Source: Certhia americana
Taxonomy: Eukaryota; Chordata; Aves; Passeriformes; Certhiidae
NCBI GenBank assembly: GCA_018697195.1
Contig: CM031879.1
Location: 19,961,821 to 20,025,820 of the forward strand
Direction: 5' to 3'
DNA length: 64,000 nucleotides
Below, piece by piece: positions 49,237 through 60,962 of the stretch. The notes beneath the pieces are model-generated. The model was not told where the DNA came from, made no database searches, and worked only from the letters and a program-made list of their open reading frames with translations. A program made the translations under genes and the position numbers. The first letter of the stretch is position 1, and the number at the start of each line of letters is the position of its first letter.

Positions 49237-49469
49237 TTTGGTATTACACATTCCAAGGTGAAGGTGAAGGCATTTCTAATGGAGAAAAGCTTTTTCTTTC
49301 TACTTTCTCTCACAGAATACTACGCTTTGGCAAGTTGGGCTTGTGGGGGCATATAGTCTGTTTCTGTAGCGACTTGGGATATCTTTGTAATGGAAAGATC
49401 AAACCACAAGCTTATGCTTGTGATGTCTGTTCTGGAAAACACATCAGGAAAAGAAAGAACTATCCACAG

Positions 49470-49925
49470 CCCTAGCTGTCCTGTGGGTGAGGTGGACTGG
49501 GCTCTGAGGACAATGGCCTGTCTGTCACGGAAAGGAGCTGCTCTCTGTCCACATGGGATGGGTTCACCTTGGCGAACACCCACCCTGCTAATCAGGCCTC
49601 CTCTCACAGGGGCCACCCCTGCTGACAACACCTGGACACAGACATCCAAAACCCCACCTCAAGGGCCACTGCTGGACCACTGCAGGCTGCTGGAGTCCCC
49701 ATGCCCTCTGAAACCCCTGCAGCTGCACATCACACTCCCTGTGGCTGGAGACGAAGACAACTGAGCACTTAGTTCAGCAGGGCTGGCTTCCTCCTTTTTA
49801 AAATAGGACTGTGCCTCAGGAAGTTTTAGGAGGATTTTGCACTTGTTTGTGTTTGTTTCCCTTTCTGAATAAAGTTGAAACCCTGTCAGGAGCCTTCCAG
49901 CGCTGCGTACTTCTGATTTCACAAT
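49470..49925 (+). mobile_element. Possible LTR-like GC-rich segment
   Basis: A sharply GC-richer block lies in AT-rich flank, ending with AATAAA at 49868-49873 followed by 'gttgaaaccctgtcaggagcc'. The layout suggests an LTR U3-R region, but no clear termini or duplications were found. A 124-codon + ORF at 49390-49764 crosses it; it is Pro/Thr-rich and unlike any domain I know. It could also be unique sequence. Confidence 0.3.
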
Positions 49926-52900
49926 TCAGCTTAATCATAAATGTGCTTGTTAAAACATGCCTGTTTTGGGAGCTGTTCCAGACAGAATATTAGCTCTGAC
50001 TGGAAAAGTGTGAGCCTTTAGGACTTCTACCAGGATTCAATGAATTTATCAAAAGTACTGACTTCTGTGTGTGCTATCTCATTTCTCTACCAATTTAAAA
50101 AATATATATTTAAGAAGAAGGGGATGATGGGTAAGAGTATGAGTTAGAAAAGTAAACCTTTTTTTTTCATTTACATATAGATAAATTAAATTTTATGGAA
50201 AAAAAATCAGGAACATTTTAAAACTATGGCATAACTCAAAAAAAAAAAATCAATTTAACCCTGAAGAATCAAGATTAAAACCAGAGAAACCTCAAAACTA
50301 AATCCAAAAGTCCTGAAGAAATAAGGTATTTCATCACAAAATTCAGCAATAATCATTTGTTGAAAGGGATAGCTGAGATGGATGGAGCTAGAATCTGAAC
50401 CTCCTGATTTGGGTCCTGGTCTGTTGGTTTTCCTGCCTGTGAAATTACTCATTCCATAAATCATGCAGAAACCCATCAATGACTTATAATGACACAGAAT
50501 TATCATAAAAATAGTCCAAGAACAGTATTTTTATGTAGGCAATAAAGGAAGACAGGTTAGACAATGGAAAACTCAATGAAGTAATCAGCTCCACCTTTCT
50601 TTCCATGTGACTAATAAATTATAGGTAAATCTAAATCAGCTGAATTACTAGGCAGTGCCCAGGCATTAAAGAGTTCTATAATTATTTCAGTATAAACTGA
50701 GGTTAAACAGGAGAAGCTATAGAGGCTGAAAACAAGGAATTAGTTTGAAAAGCTAATTCCTAAGATAATCAGAGACACAACAAGAAATCTGAATGTTGGA
50801 TACTGGTCGCTGCTGGCAAAAAAAAATAGCAGTAGTGGTGATGACTTTCAGGGCAAGTACAGTGACAATCTTATCATTACATGGAATACAAGGAAGAGAC
50901 AATGCACACAAGGGGGCAGGGAACTCCTTTGCCCTGAAGGATGTTTTTTAATCTTGCATTCTGTGATTGGCTGACTTTGCTTGGCTGCCAGATGCCCACT
51001 TTGCTACTTTCTCCCTCCTCCTCAACAGGACAAGGGAAGAAAATAATATGGAGAATCTTGTAGGTCAAGATAAAGACAGTGATACCATTTAGCAGTTACC
51101 ACTATGGGCTAAACATATTTATGAAAAATTAATTTATTGCTAATTAAAATAGGTTGGAAAGTAAGAAACCAAAGCAAGACTGAACCAATGACTTCAGTCT
51201 GCACAAATCCCAAAAATATCCCATAGTGTCTAAAACCTTCAGTAAAAAACCCTGATCTTCAGTTTGCTAATAAAGGTTCTGTTCTCAGGTTAGTTCATTA
51301 CTTATAAAAATGAAGGAGGGAAGAACAGTTTTTCTCAGAATTCAGATTTCTAAAAGCTTAAAAATGCTTTAAGTACAAGGGGGTGGGGCTAGGAAAAAAA
51401 AAAAAAGAGCTCTTACCAAGGGGTGGTTCCTTAAACAAGTAGTCTCTCCTAGCCAGAATGTGGACCAGTGTCTTTCTTAATCTTCCTACTTGTGTAGGTG
51501 GAAAGGGGACTTACAACAGTAACTGAGCTCAAGAGCAAAGCAGCTGTTATTGATGTTCTACAAATGAAGTGGCTTCCTTCTCTCCACCGCAACTTTTTGT
51601 ATACCTCCTCTTTTAACACAGGTTCCCTGCTCCAGATTATCTGGATTTCTGTTCAGCCCCTGGAGCTGGTATGTTCTTGTATTATTATAGTTGAGCTTCA
51701 TTTTAGACTGTTTTTTATGTCATTCATTATTGCCATAATAGAAGATAGTTTACCGAATGATTGTATATTTTCTGCTTCAGAGGGAAATGTAAGTGTCCAG
51801 TAGAAGACTGAGAAACCCATTTTTAGTCTTAGTATTTCTTTAACTAGTTGTGTAAAAGTAACATAAAATGAATGGTATACTGTCATCACGACACCATATG
51901 CAACTAACTTTCATTAATGAAAACTGCAAAAATAATGTTTGTAATGTGAAAAAGAACCCTCACAAATGCTTTCATGAAAGTAATTTAGGAAGGTGGATAA
52001 GTTAAGGATATTCTGATGTAACATTTGAATTATAATTTTGTGTACCTTGTTTACTTTGGGTAAATATGGATGTATATGGATAGCAGAGTGATCAATTTAG
52101 TTATTTAACAGATACCTTTCACTGAAGTGTACTGGCATGATTTAAGATATTGCCGTACCTACCTACCCTGCCTTTCATTCATGTGTATCTATGCCTCAGC
52201 TGCCTGTGAAGACCACACTGCTGCACTGTCTTGTTCCACCAAAGATGTAATGTATCAGATTTTGCACTAGAGGAGCAGAGATGCAGGTTCTTGTCTGGGT
52301 CTGTCATTCCTGCTGCTGAGTAATAAATCCTGGCAGAGGAGCAAAACAGATAGTTTCAAACACCGATATCTTAACACATTATTGCAGTACTGGGGAAAGA
52401 TCTTTACTATACCTGTCAAAATGGGAAATATAAAGGATGCAAACAGCCAAGTGCCTTGGCAGGATAAACATTATTGATAGCTTGAGAGGCAGGACCAGCT
52501 CCAGTTCAGGGAATGTGTCTTCTGTCTCCCCAAGCCTCAACAGGCTTCAGCTAATAATCTGTGTCACAGCAAGTTCAGGAGCACTCTGTTTTGTATCCTG
52601 CTATGAAGACCCCTAAAGGCTGTCTATGGCAGAAGACAGCTAGAGAGCATCAAGATCCAGCTGTGGACACCTTCTCTCATTCTGTATCTTCAGACTGCAA
52701 CTGAACAGGGATGGTGCAGGCCCCCAACAAATCTCAATCCCTCCACTGAGTGAAAAAGAGTGAAAACAAATGTGAAAGAGGAAGGGCAGAACAGATTATC
52801 ATCTTTTCCTCAATAGTGAGAATCCTTGCCCTTCTGGGTGGTTTCCAGAGTCCTCACCTGGAAAAGCGAGATGAAAACAAAGGACCCAACCACTTTCAGT

Positions 52901-55900
52901 AGAAGTATGCACAACTGTGTAATGCTGGGCTGTCTTGTAACATTGTTCAAATCTTCAGCTTTCTCTCCCAGAGCCACTCTTTGTGGCTGTCTGCAAACTA
53001 AGGCAGGAGTCATTGCTTTGGCTGCCCTCCAGAAATTCTGAGGTAGCTGAAAAGGAGTGTAAGGACTGTACTGTGCAGCCATATCACATTTGTCTTATCA
53101 CCTGAATGAAGCATCAAAATTGGACTACAAAGTGCTTGAAACAGAAAGTTGACTTCTGAGTAGAAAAATCTGAGGCTTCATCTATCTCTTTATATCTAAT
53201 TAGCATTACAATACCAAAATAGACAGTCTGCTTTTGCTTGTAGAACTTTCTTGGATATGTACTTATACTGCAAGAGTGGACCAGTTCCATCAGTTTTTAT
53301 TAATTTATATTTTCACAGGAGTTATTGCCAGTGTACTGATTAGTCTTGACATCAGAATTTACACCTTAATGGCTTACTGCTACCAATTTCTGTGGTCTAA
53401 CAGTGATTAATAGGTACCTAAATGGAGATAAATTAGTATGGTGGGGTTTTTGTCTGTTTCTTTTTTCTTTTTTCCCTTAAATAGCACAAAAAATTCTTTG
53501 CTGGATATATAAGGGAATTTATATTTCACTCATATTTTGACATAATTTGAACCCATTTCTGCAATAATTGCTTTTATAGCACTCTGAAGTTCAAGTTCAA
53601 TGAGCTTACCTTGAAGTTCAAGGTAAATGAGTTAAAGATTAAAGATGACTTTTCTGAATTGTAATATCTGAAACTCTCTATAAAACTGGTGTCTAAGTAT
53701 TAAGAAAGACATAGATTTTTGCCTAATGAATTACTATTTTCTGTTTGTTATGAAACACTTGGTTAACACTTGATCCAGTTACTTTTACCAACTTTATCAG
53801 AAAGGTGAAGGCCTCTTTCAGTGGGGTCACCCTTTTCATCTAGATAGCTGGTGGTTTCACTTCAAAGATTCAGTAAGATTGCATGTTACTCATTAAGTAA
53901 ATCTGCTCCTTGTCTAATCAGGAGTGTATGCATCTTTTGCAAATCCAGGGTTGGATTCAGCTGCTCTGCAATGGGACTCTCATTCCAGAAGCTCTTTATG
54001 TTCTATCTGGGAGTTACATAATGATCAAAATTGCAGCTTGTGTGTTTCTCTGACAGTGCAATATAGAGGGCCTCCTGTCTCAAAGTGTCAGCACAACTGC
54101 AATAGAATCTGTGCTCCAGTACTTTGCACCCTGAAGGGCACCTGCAACAGAGGAGATAATGCTTGCTATTTGTGCTTTAAGAGAAATAATTTCATTATTG
54201 TCATTATATATTATTGTTTTAGTGTATTTGGGAGGAGGATGATCTTTCCCCTTTAACACTAAGGCCAATGTTAATTTCTTACTGGATACTTCTTTTAAGG
54301 AACCTTGTATCTTCACTGTACTGGTGGTGCTGTGGTGGTAGCCATTTCATACTAATACAAGCTTCTGATGCAGAAAGGGTTTCCAAATCTTGATGTATTA
54401 ATGGAAATTGGTTCATGTATACATAAAAAGCTGCAGCTTTTTGTCAGAATACTGCCTCTTTTTCTGGCATGCTACACAGCATGTTGTCCTATATAAGCAC
54501 GTATAAGCTACAGCTTATACCTGATTTAACACTGGTTGTGTAGTCCATATGGTTTGTCCAGGACCATAAAATTAGCAGTTCTCCCCAAAACATGAGGGGT
54601 TAATGAGAAGATTAAACAGATTCACCTCTTTCTCCTCTGTAGTGTGGTGGTCCTGCCATGTCTTCTCCAAACAGACAAAGTACTATCATGCTCCCATCAC
54701 ACAGGCAAAAGTAGTTTTGCATTTGAATACTGTGCCTTCTTCTGTTCATCATCATTTTTGTTCATGGGCCTATGCCATCTGTCTGGACTTCTGGCTTTAA
54801 GCTGAGCCTGAGTTGAAACTTACATTGTTTCTCCACTTCTCAATGTTTGCAATGAACCTTCTTTGCCAGTACGCAGCAGAAGTGAGGGTTGACCTGATCT
54901 GATTTGGAAATACAGTCAAGTGTGAAACTTGAGATCCTGTCTTCCCACACAAGGCAACACCTTCTAGCTGGTCCTTCCTGTTAGGTGACCTGCTTGCTTA
55001 GAGCTGAACTCTGCTTAAAAGCACTTGTCAAGTGCAATGCACACCTGAAAGTAGCACAAGGCCTACTTACAGCCCTGTGCAGAAGGAAGCTGCTTATTTG
55101 TTTAGAAAATAGAGGCTGTTGCTTAACTAACGATATTTCAGTCACTTCCATGGCAACAGGCTCTGAGAGATTAAGCAGGTCTTCACCAGAGCACACAGCA
55201 GCTTGAAAACAGAATGGAGATAATTTTACATAACAGCAGCATGAAGTTTCCATTAACTTTTGAATTTTACCTGTTAGCTGATGATTTAATCAGTGAAGTA
55301 ATGGCTATTCTGCTAACAATTTGTGAGCAAATTGGCATTGATTTCTTTCAGTTGTCAGGCATCCCTTGTTTTTGTAATGACTGGGGATCTGCCAACACAG
55401 TGTGGTGCCCCCTTCCCTCCTCTGCTCACACAACCTGCCAGGTGCCCTGCAATGATAACTGTATTTAAGAGGCAGCAACATTTGGAAATTATGGAGTAGT
55501 TCAATGATACTGGAATTTTTTCTATCTATTCCCAGAAATCAAAGGAATCTGTAGCAAATTACATCCATGTTTGTGATTGAATATGAAAGAATATGAAAGT
55601 ATTTGGAAGAGATGAAATGTCATTGATGCAGTCTTTTTGTTGTCCTCTCCCCCAGGTTTTTTACCTGTTTCTTGAGAAGCAGAGCAAGCCTTGATATATT
55701 TTCACAAAATTATAGTTCTTTCTGCTTTTGCTCATAGGTGTTTGTGTCCAGTATTATTAGAAGGCATCTGGGAAGGACAAGTGTCCTGATATACAAATCG
55801 TGGGCAAATACTGAAATTTTATCCTTTATTTTATCATTGCATCCTATTTTTCCTAATGATTACATCCAGATTGTAAGAACATAAAGTACCAAAGTCATAA

Positions 55901-56235
55901 TCCCTTGTTCATGCTTTCAGATGATCTGGTATCTTTTCAACATAGTTAATTTTGAGAGCTAAAAAGGAATCCAGTTTTAGAGCAGAAACCCCACAATACT
56001 TTTTTATTCCTATTAAGAACTACTTAGCCATTAGGTAGCTGCATAAAATCCTTGATTTTGGACTGAAAACAAGGTCTTCTTGAAAACTACTCCCAGTTAT
56101 ATTCTTTCAGTTAAATATGTAGGCTACTTTGCTGATTTTTTTTTTGCAAATCAAAAGCTGCTATAGAAGCCTTGTTTGCCTCAGCAAACAACAGCAAAGG
56201 TTCTGTCTATCTAGCCAGCTATCCACCTATATATC
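49926..56235. other. Intergenic, nothing recognised
   Basis: AT-rich DNA with scattered short ORFs on both strands and homopolymer runs (for example at 50160, 50239 and 51395). No gene, RNA or dated repeat could be supported. Confidence 0.55.
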
Positions 56236-56560
56236 TCACAGAATCACAGAATGGCTCAGATTGGAAGGGACCCCAGTGGGTCATCTGATCCACCCTCCCT
56301 GCTCAAGCAGGGCCATCCCAGAGCACATGGCACAGGATTGCATCCAGATTGTTCTTGAATATATCCAGGGAGGGTGACTCCACAGCCTCTCTGGCCAACC
56401 TGTTTCAGTGCATGGTCACTGCACAGTAAATAAGTTCTTCCTCATATTCCACCCACACACCTTGTTGTTGCTCAGACAGAGGAACACCCCCTCTGCTTTG
56501 CCATTGCTGCACCTGGACATGCAGAGGCTCAGAGAAAGCTCCAGGTGTCATCATCACTTG
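56236..56560 (-). mobile_element. CR1 LINE, 3' fragment
   Basis: On + it begins cacagaatcacagaatggctcagattggaagggacc, the reverse of the CR1 3' terminus. It continues through 'ccagggagggtgactccacagcctctctgg' and 'agttcttcctcatattcc' towards ORF2. A textbook copy truncated at its 5' end. The + ORF at 56129-56377 overlaps it by chance. Confidence 0.92.
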
Positions 56561-57292
56561 TAAGGAGTCTTATCACCATTTAGTCTGTCCTCAGATCTTG
56601 CTTCCATGTAGCACTCCCATGAACTTCCCTGAATATCTGCTCTACTATCTCATTAATTTTGGTGTTAGGAACACATGTTCAGAAGATTATTTTCTTCTGT
56701 TCTTTCTCTGTGGTTTTTCTTGGCTCTAAGAAAATCAGATCCTTAGATACCTAATAGATATTTTTTTTTCCATATACAAATGGCTGAGATGAAAAGTTCT
56801 AACTTTTTAATTATATATGAACTGATAAAAATTTAGGAGAAGCTCTGTAAACGGTCCTGTATTCAAAATATTCTTTTGAATGTTCAGAGTGGGAAAGGTC
56901 AAACACATTTAATCCCTTACTCTTTCTGCAAGTTTGTTTTGGAGAAGTTTGTCTTTCTCTTTCACCCTTTGAACAAGTAATACCTCAAGCTTGGTAAACA
57001 TAGAATCTCAGGACCACAATACTAATTGTTATATTTCATTAGCTGAAGAATGAATGAAAGTTATTAGCATTTTTGTAGCTAGACTAGAGACAAATGACAG
57101 AGAACTCAACTTTTGTGAAGCCTGGGTATTTTTCACAAGTCAGTGAAGCAGAGTCCTTTGAAAAGCCAGTGTTGAAAACTTTTCCCTTTCTCCTGAAGTA
57201 GTACTCCTTGCCTGACTGTGACAAAATTCTCAGTGTGGTGAAATGAATTGTGGTGATTCTGTCCTGTTAAACAGGGAAAGATTTTTAATTAA

Positions 57293-57344
57293 AATTTTTC
57301 TGTAGTTTAGCCTGCCAGAATTTTTCTGTAGTTTAGCCTGCCAG
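57293..57344. repeat. Perfect 26-bp tandem duplication
   Basis: Two identical adjacent copies of 26 bases starting aatttttctgtagtttag, at 57293-57318 and 57319-57344. It is probably a recent replication slippage event. Confidence 0.95.
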
Positions 57345-58607
57345 CAAGTCCACTGAGGAGCAGAGAAAAAAAGAGCAGAGAGACAGAAATGACAGGGCAT
57401 AACAAAAATGAGATAAAAAAAGTAAACACTGGAAAACTTCATTCTACCTGTGAAAAACTTGCTTCTGGTACTGCAAAAAAGGCTCAGCTCCACTGTCCAG
57501 AGACAGGAAAGCTGAATATATGTGACAATTACAGCTCTATGAATACCACAGATAGTCATTTGCATTCTAAATGGATTTGCTTTCATTGTATTTATGTTAT
57601 CTTTTTTGTTTGGTTTTGGTGGATATTCTACTGAGCTTGTGGTAAACAGTAGCTAACAGTTGACTAATGTAAACTCCTTGGATATACTTATGAGCTTTAA
57701 CAATATAGTACTAATAATTCAGAATCTTTAGCAAAAGAGATGTAAACAAACATGAGATACTTCCCCTCCCCACCATTCCCCCCTCTCCCCACCCCCTCTG
57801 AAAAACAAAAATCCTTCTTTCTTTCCTTTGGGGTGTGATAAGACACAAAAATATGTGTTAGTGAGGATTGATGAAAATTTTTAACAAAGAAATCTTTCTT
57901 TTTATGTACTAACAGTGCACTGTGTAGCCCCTAAATAATCCTTGCAAATCCTTCCAAAGTGATCTTATAAAGGTTTTAAAGTTTACTACCTTTAGAATTC
58001 TAATGACCTTTGCAACAGCAGAGTTTAAGAGAAACTTTGAGTATTAAAAATAGTCACTCTTGTTGCTTTGTTGTAAGTTTGAATTTGGCACACGCTTACG
58101 TTGCAAATACTGCACGTGCTTTCTTAAAATATAGTTCTACTGCAATGTATTAATAGCCTGTTTTCTGTGAGAAACTTTTGTTAAATCATACTACAGGAAA
58201 CAATGGAAAACCACTGCAAAAATAAACCTTGCAAAAAAATAATGTAAATGCATAGTTTGTTAGAATTAAGTGAATTAGTAGAAAATTAGGGAATCTTGTA
58301 TACAGACTTTTGAAGAAGTGTGCAATGTGTGTTTTGGATTATACTCAGCTATAGCTCACCCCACTACCAGAATTTGACATAGCCACTGTTTGCACCACAT
58401 CAGTCAGTAGCTGTAAACCAAGTATGTCCAGCAATAGAGATTAGTCAGCATTAAATTGCATTAGGTAAGGAGTTTCTTCACTAATTATTATATTTATAGT
58501 CACATTGCATGCAGTATTGATAACAGTGGGCATGGACTTAACAAGAATGTCGTTTTGCAGCTCAGTCTATTCTGATTGTGAGTGTTAATTAGGTTTCCTT
58601 TTCTTTC

Positions 58608-58627
58608 TTTTTTTTTTTTTTTTTTTA
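58608..58627. repeat. Poly(T) tract
   Basis: A run of about 18-20 T after a CT-rich stretch. No retroposed gene was seen next to it. Confidence 0.8.
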
Positions 58628-59158
58628 AGAGATGAGCCTTAACTGCAATGGCCATTTCCACAATACCACTGACTTCCTCCACAAGTCTACATGTGCCTCT
58701 CTGTAGGCACATATAGATTGGGAATGGGGCTGTGGCCAAGACTCATCCCTAATAGGCTACAGCTGTGTAGGACAGGTGAGCAGTGTTGAAGGTAAAGAAA
58801 CCTCGAATGCTGGGGGGTAAGGACTAATCACAGAAGTGTAGAGAGGGCACACAGGTGTAATGCAGGTCAGATGAATGGTATAAAGGTGGCACGCAGTAGT
58901 GTTTGGAATCATTCATGAGGTCAGTTGTGTGTTCTTCTTTGCCTCTTTCCAAGTTTGGTGATGCTATTCAGATTCATGGGATGCTCTCAGCTCTTTTGTA
59001 GCCTGTTTTCAGGCAACAGAGCTGACGTGTCACCTCAGTCTTGGAGCAGACAGCCAGGGTGCAAAGCAGATTATGAGGTTTCTGGAGTTTGGAAGTAACA
59101 GCAGATTCCTGGAGATGCTGCCAGGTCTTTTTGTGCAAGTGGCTTCTGAATTTGTTGT

Positions 59159-60962
59159 GTGGCCTGTCAAGAGATAAGACAGGTGAGGAAGACATTAACA
59201 GAATTAATGGCTTTTAACAAGGCTGTGGACAGCACAGTTCCCTTTGCCTTTGCCAAGGCTGAGCAGCAGGGCCTGACTAATCTTACCCCTAGTGCTGGCC
59301 ACCAAAAAGCTAGTTGGTCCACACAATTGAGAAATCTTGAACCAGGCAGATTTAACACTTGGTTTGTTGCTACAGATATATTCATGGTGATCACTTAAAT
59401 AGAAATTGGCTCAGCCATCTGGAAATGAGGCAAGATGGGTGAACTCGCTCTTGAAGGAGTGTGCTGAGGGACTGGACAGGTTCAAGAGCTGTCAGGGAGG
59501 GGTAGAAAAGGATCAGGGCACAGAGATGGGAACTTTTAGCTCAGAGATGGGAACTGCTGCAAGGAGCACAGAGCAGCTGGCTAGCTCTGACAGGGACAGA
59601 GAGAAAACTGTCCCTATCACAGGGCTGTGCACAATTTGCTCTGGTAAAGGAAGTCACAGAACTAGCTAAGCCAACATTAGAATAAAGGACTGTTTTGGAG
59701 ATGGAGAGGTCTGTGTAAAAAAGTAATATATTTATTTATTTATTTAATTTTCCTAGCATATTATGTAGGGTTTTTTTCTATTTAAAATGTTAGCCTACTC
59801 ACTTTATATTATAATAAAGCCTGTTTGGTTTAGGGGATAGTTTGTTAAATCTTTCAAGCCACTCAGTTGCCTGTGAGGAGACCTATAAGAAAGCAGTTTA
59901 CAGAGAACACTTAAACACTGTGGGAAGCTTGCATTCTCATTACCCAGCAGTGATCAGCTGTTCTCTGGCCCCACCAATACTAACTTGAGCCTGGTTGAAG
60001 ACCAAATTGTTATAATACAGATTATTTGTCTCCTTGGTTGCTCTGCAACCAGCAACATCAGGTTTCCTGTTGTTAGATCACCCTGACACTCTGCAAAGGA
60101 ATGCAGAGGCCTTGAACCTTGTGACAGAGGAATTTGCAGACTGCTTGAGTAACCAGCAGAGTTTTCAGAACCTGACAGAAATTCTCATTAACTTCCCATT
60201 GTCATTGTTCAGAATATTTGGGGAAAGTGGTGTTAATCTTCATAGACATACAACATATTTATCTTTTAAGAGACATCATGACCACTCTGCATTCTTGGCT
60301 GTGGTAGGTTATCAGCATCTACTGCCTGCACACAACTAGTGCACAAGGACCCAAAGTGAAAAGGGAGCCCATTGATGAGGCCGTTAATGCACACAGCAGA
60401 AATCTCTATTCCAAACTGTCTTGACCTCAGCAGCCAGAAGAGACTGGTCTGGTTTTGAAGGTCAAACTATCAGCCCTGCTCTGGACCAGGGCTGCAGAGC
60501 TGGCCTCTGCTTCCCACTGGCACCTCTGGGCAGGCAGGAGGAATGTCCCTGCTTGCCAATGATTGCTGCTAACCAGCAGCTGCCTCTTCTCAGGGAAATG
60601 CAACAATGATGTTGTTGTCCCACATCCCTGATGTTTGGGATAAGCCAGCATTGAGTTGTTCCTGTCTTATTACTGGAGACAGAAAAAGGGAGTTGTATTG
60701 CCCTCATCAGGGGTTAAAACAGAGAGAGCCCAAACAGTTGGTTCTGTATCAATTTGGTGCTGAGTACCATAGCTGGGAATGTAAGTTGTTTTCAAGTACT
60801 TCCTTTGTATTGATATATAATTGTGTTCTCAGAGACCTTAAACTGCCAAATCAGGTAGAAAACAGTTTTCATAGCACAAGGGAAGTTGACCAGGAGTGTT
60901 ATGGATGTTTTTTTGATGTGTCAGTTACTGTATCACACATCAGGAAAGTAAAGAAAGGTTAA
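59159..60962 (+). other. Run of unrecognised + strand ORFs, possible decayed element
   Basis: Five short open frames follow one another on the + strand (59159-59398, 59406-59669, 60034-60339, 60421-60609, 60606-60962) in a segment somewhat GC-richer than its flanks. None has a domain that I recognise, and no consistent splice sites or frame join them. A decayed retroelement, a non-coding transcript or chance are all possible. Confidence 0.2.
59521..59555. repeat. Short tandem duplication
   Basis: The 14-mer cagagatgggaact is repeated with a 21-base period at 59521 and 59542. Confidence 0.8.

Larger units (their letters stand above)
56561..59158. other. Intergenic, nothing recognised
   Basis: AT-rich, with a 26-bp tandem duplication at 57293 and a poly(T) run at about 58608. 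No gene was supported. Confidence 0.55.

Noticed and set aside
53924..54256. 110-codon + ORF rich in Cys
   Set aside because: No domain recognised, no promoter or splice sites, and isolated in AT-rich flank.
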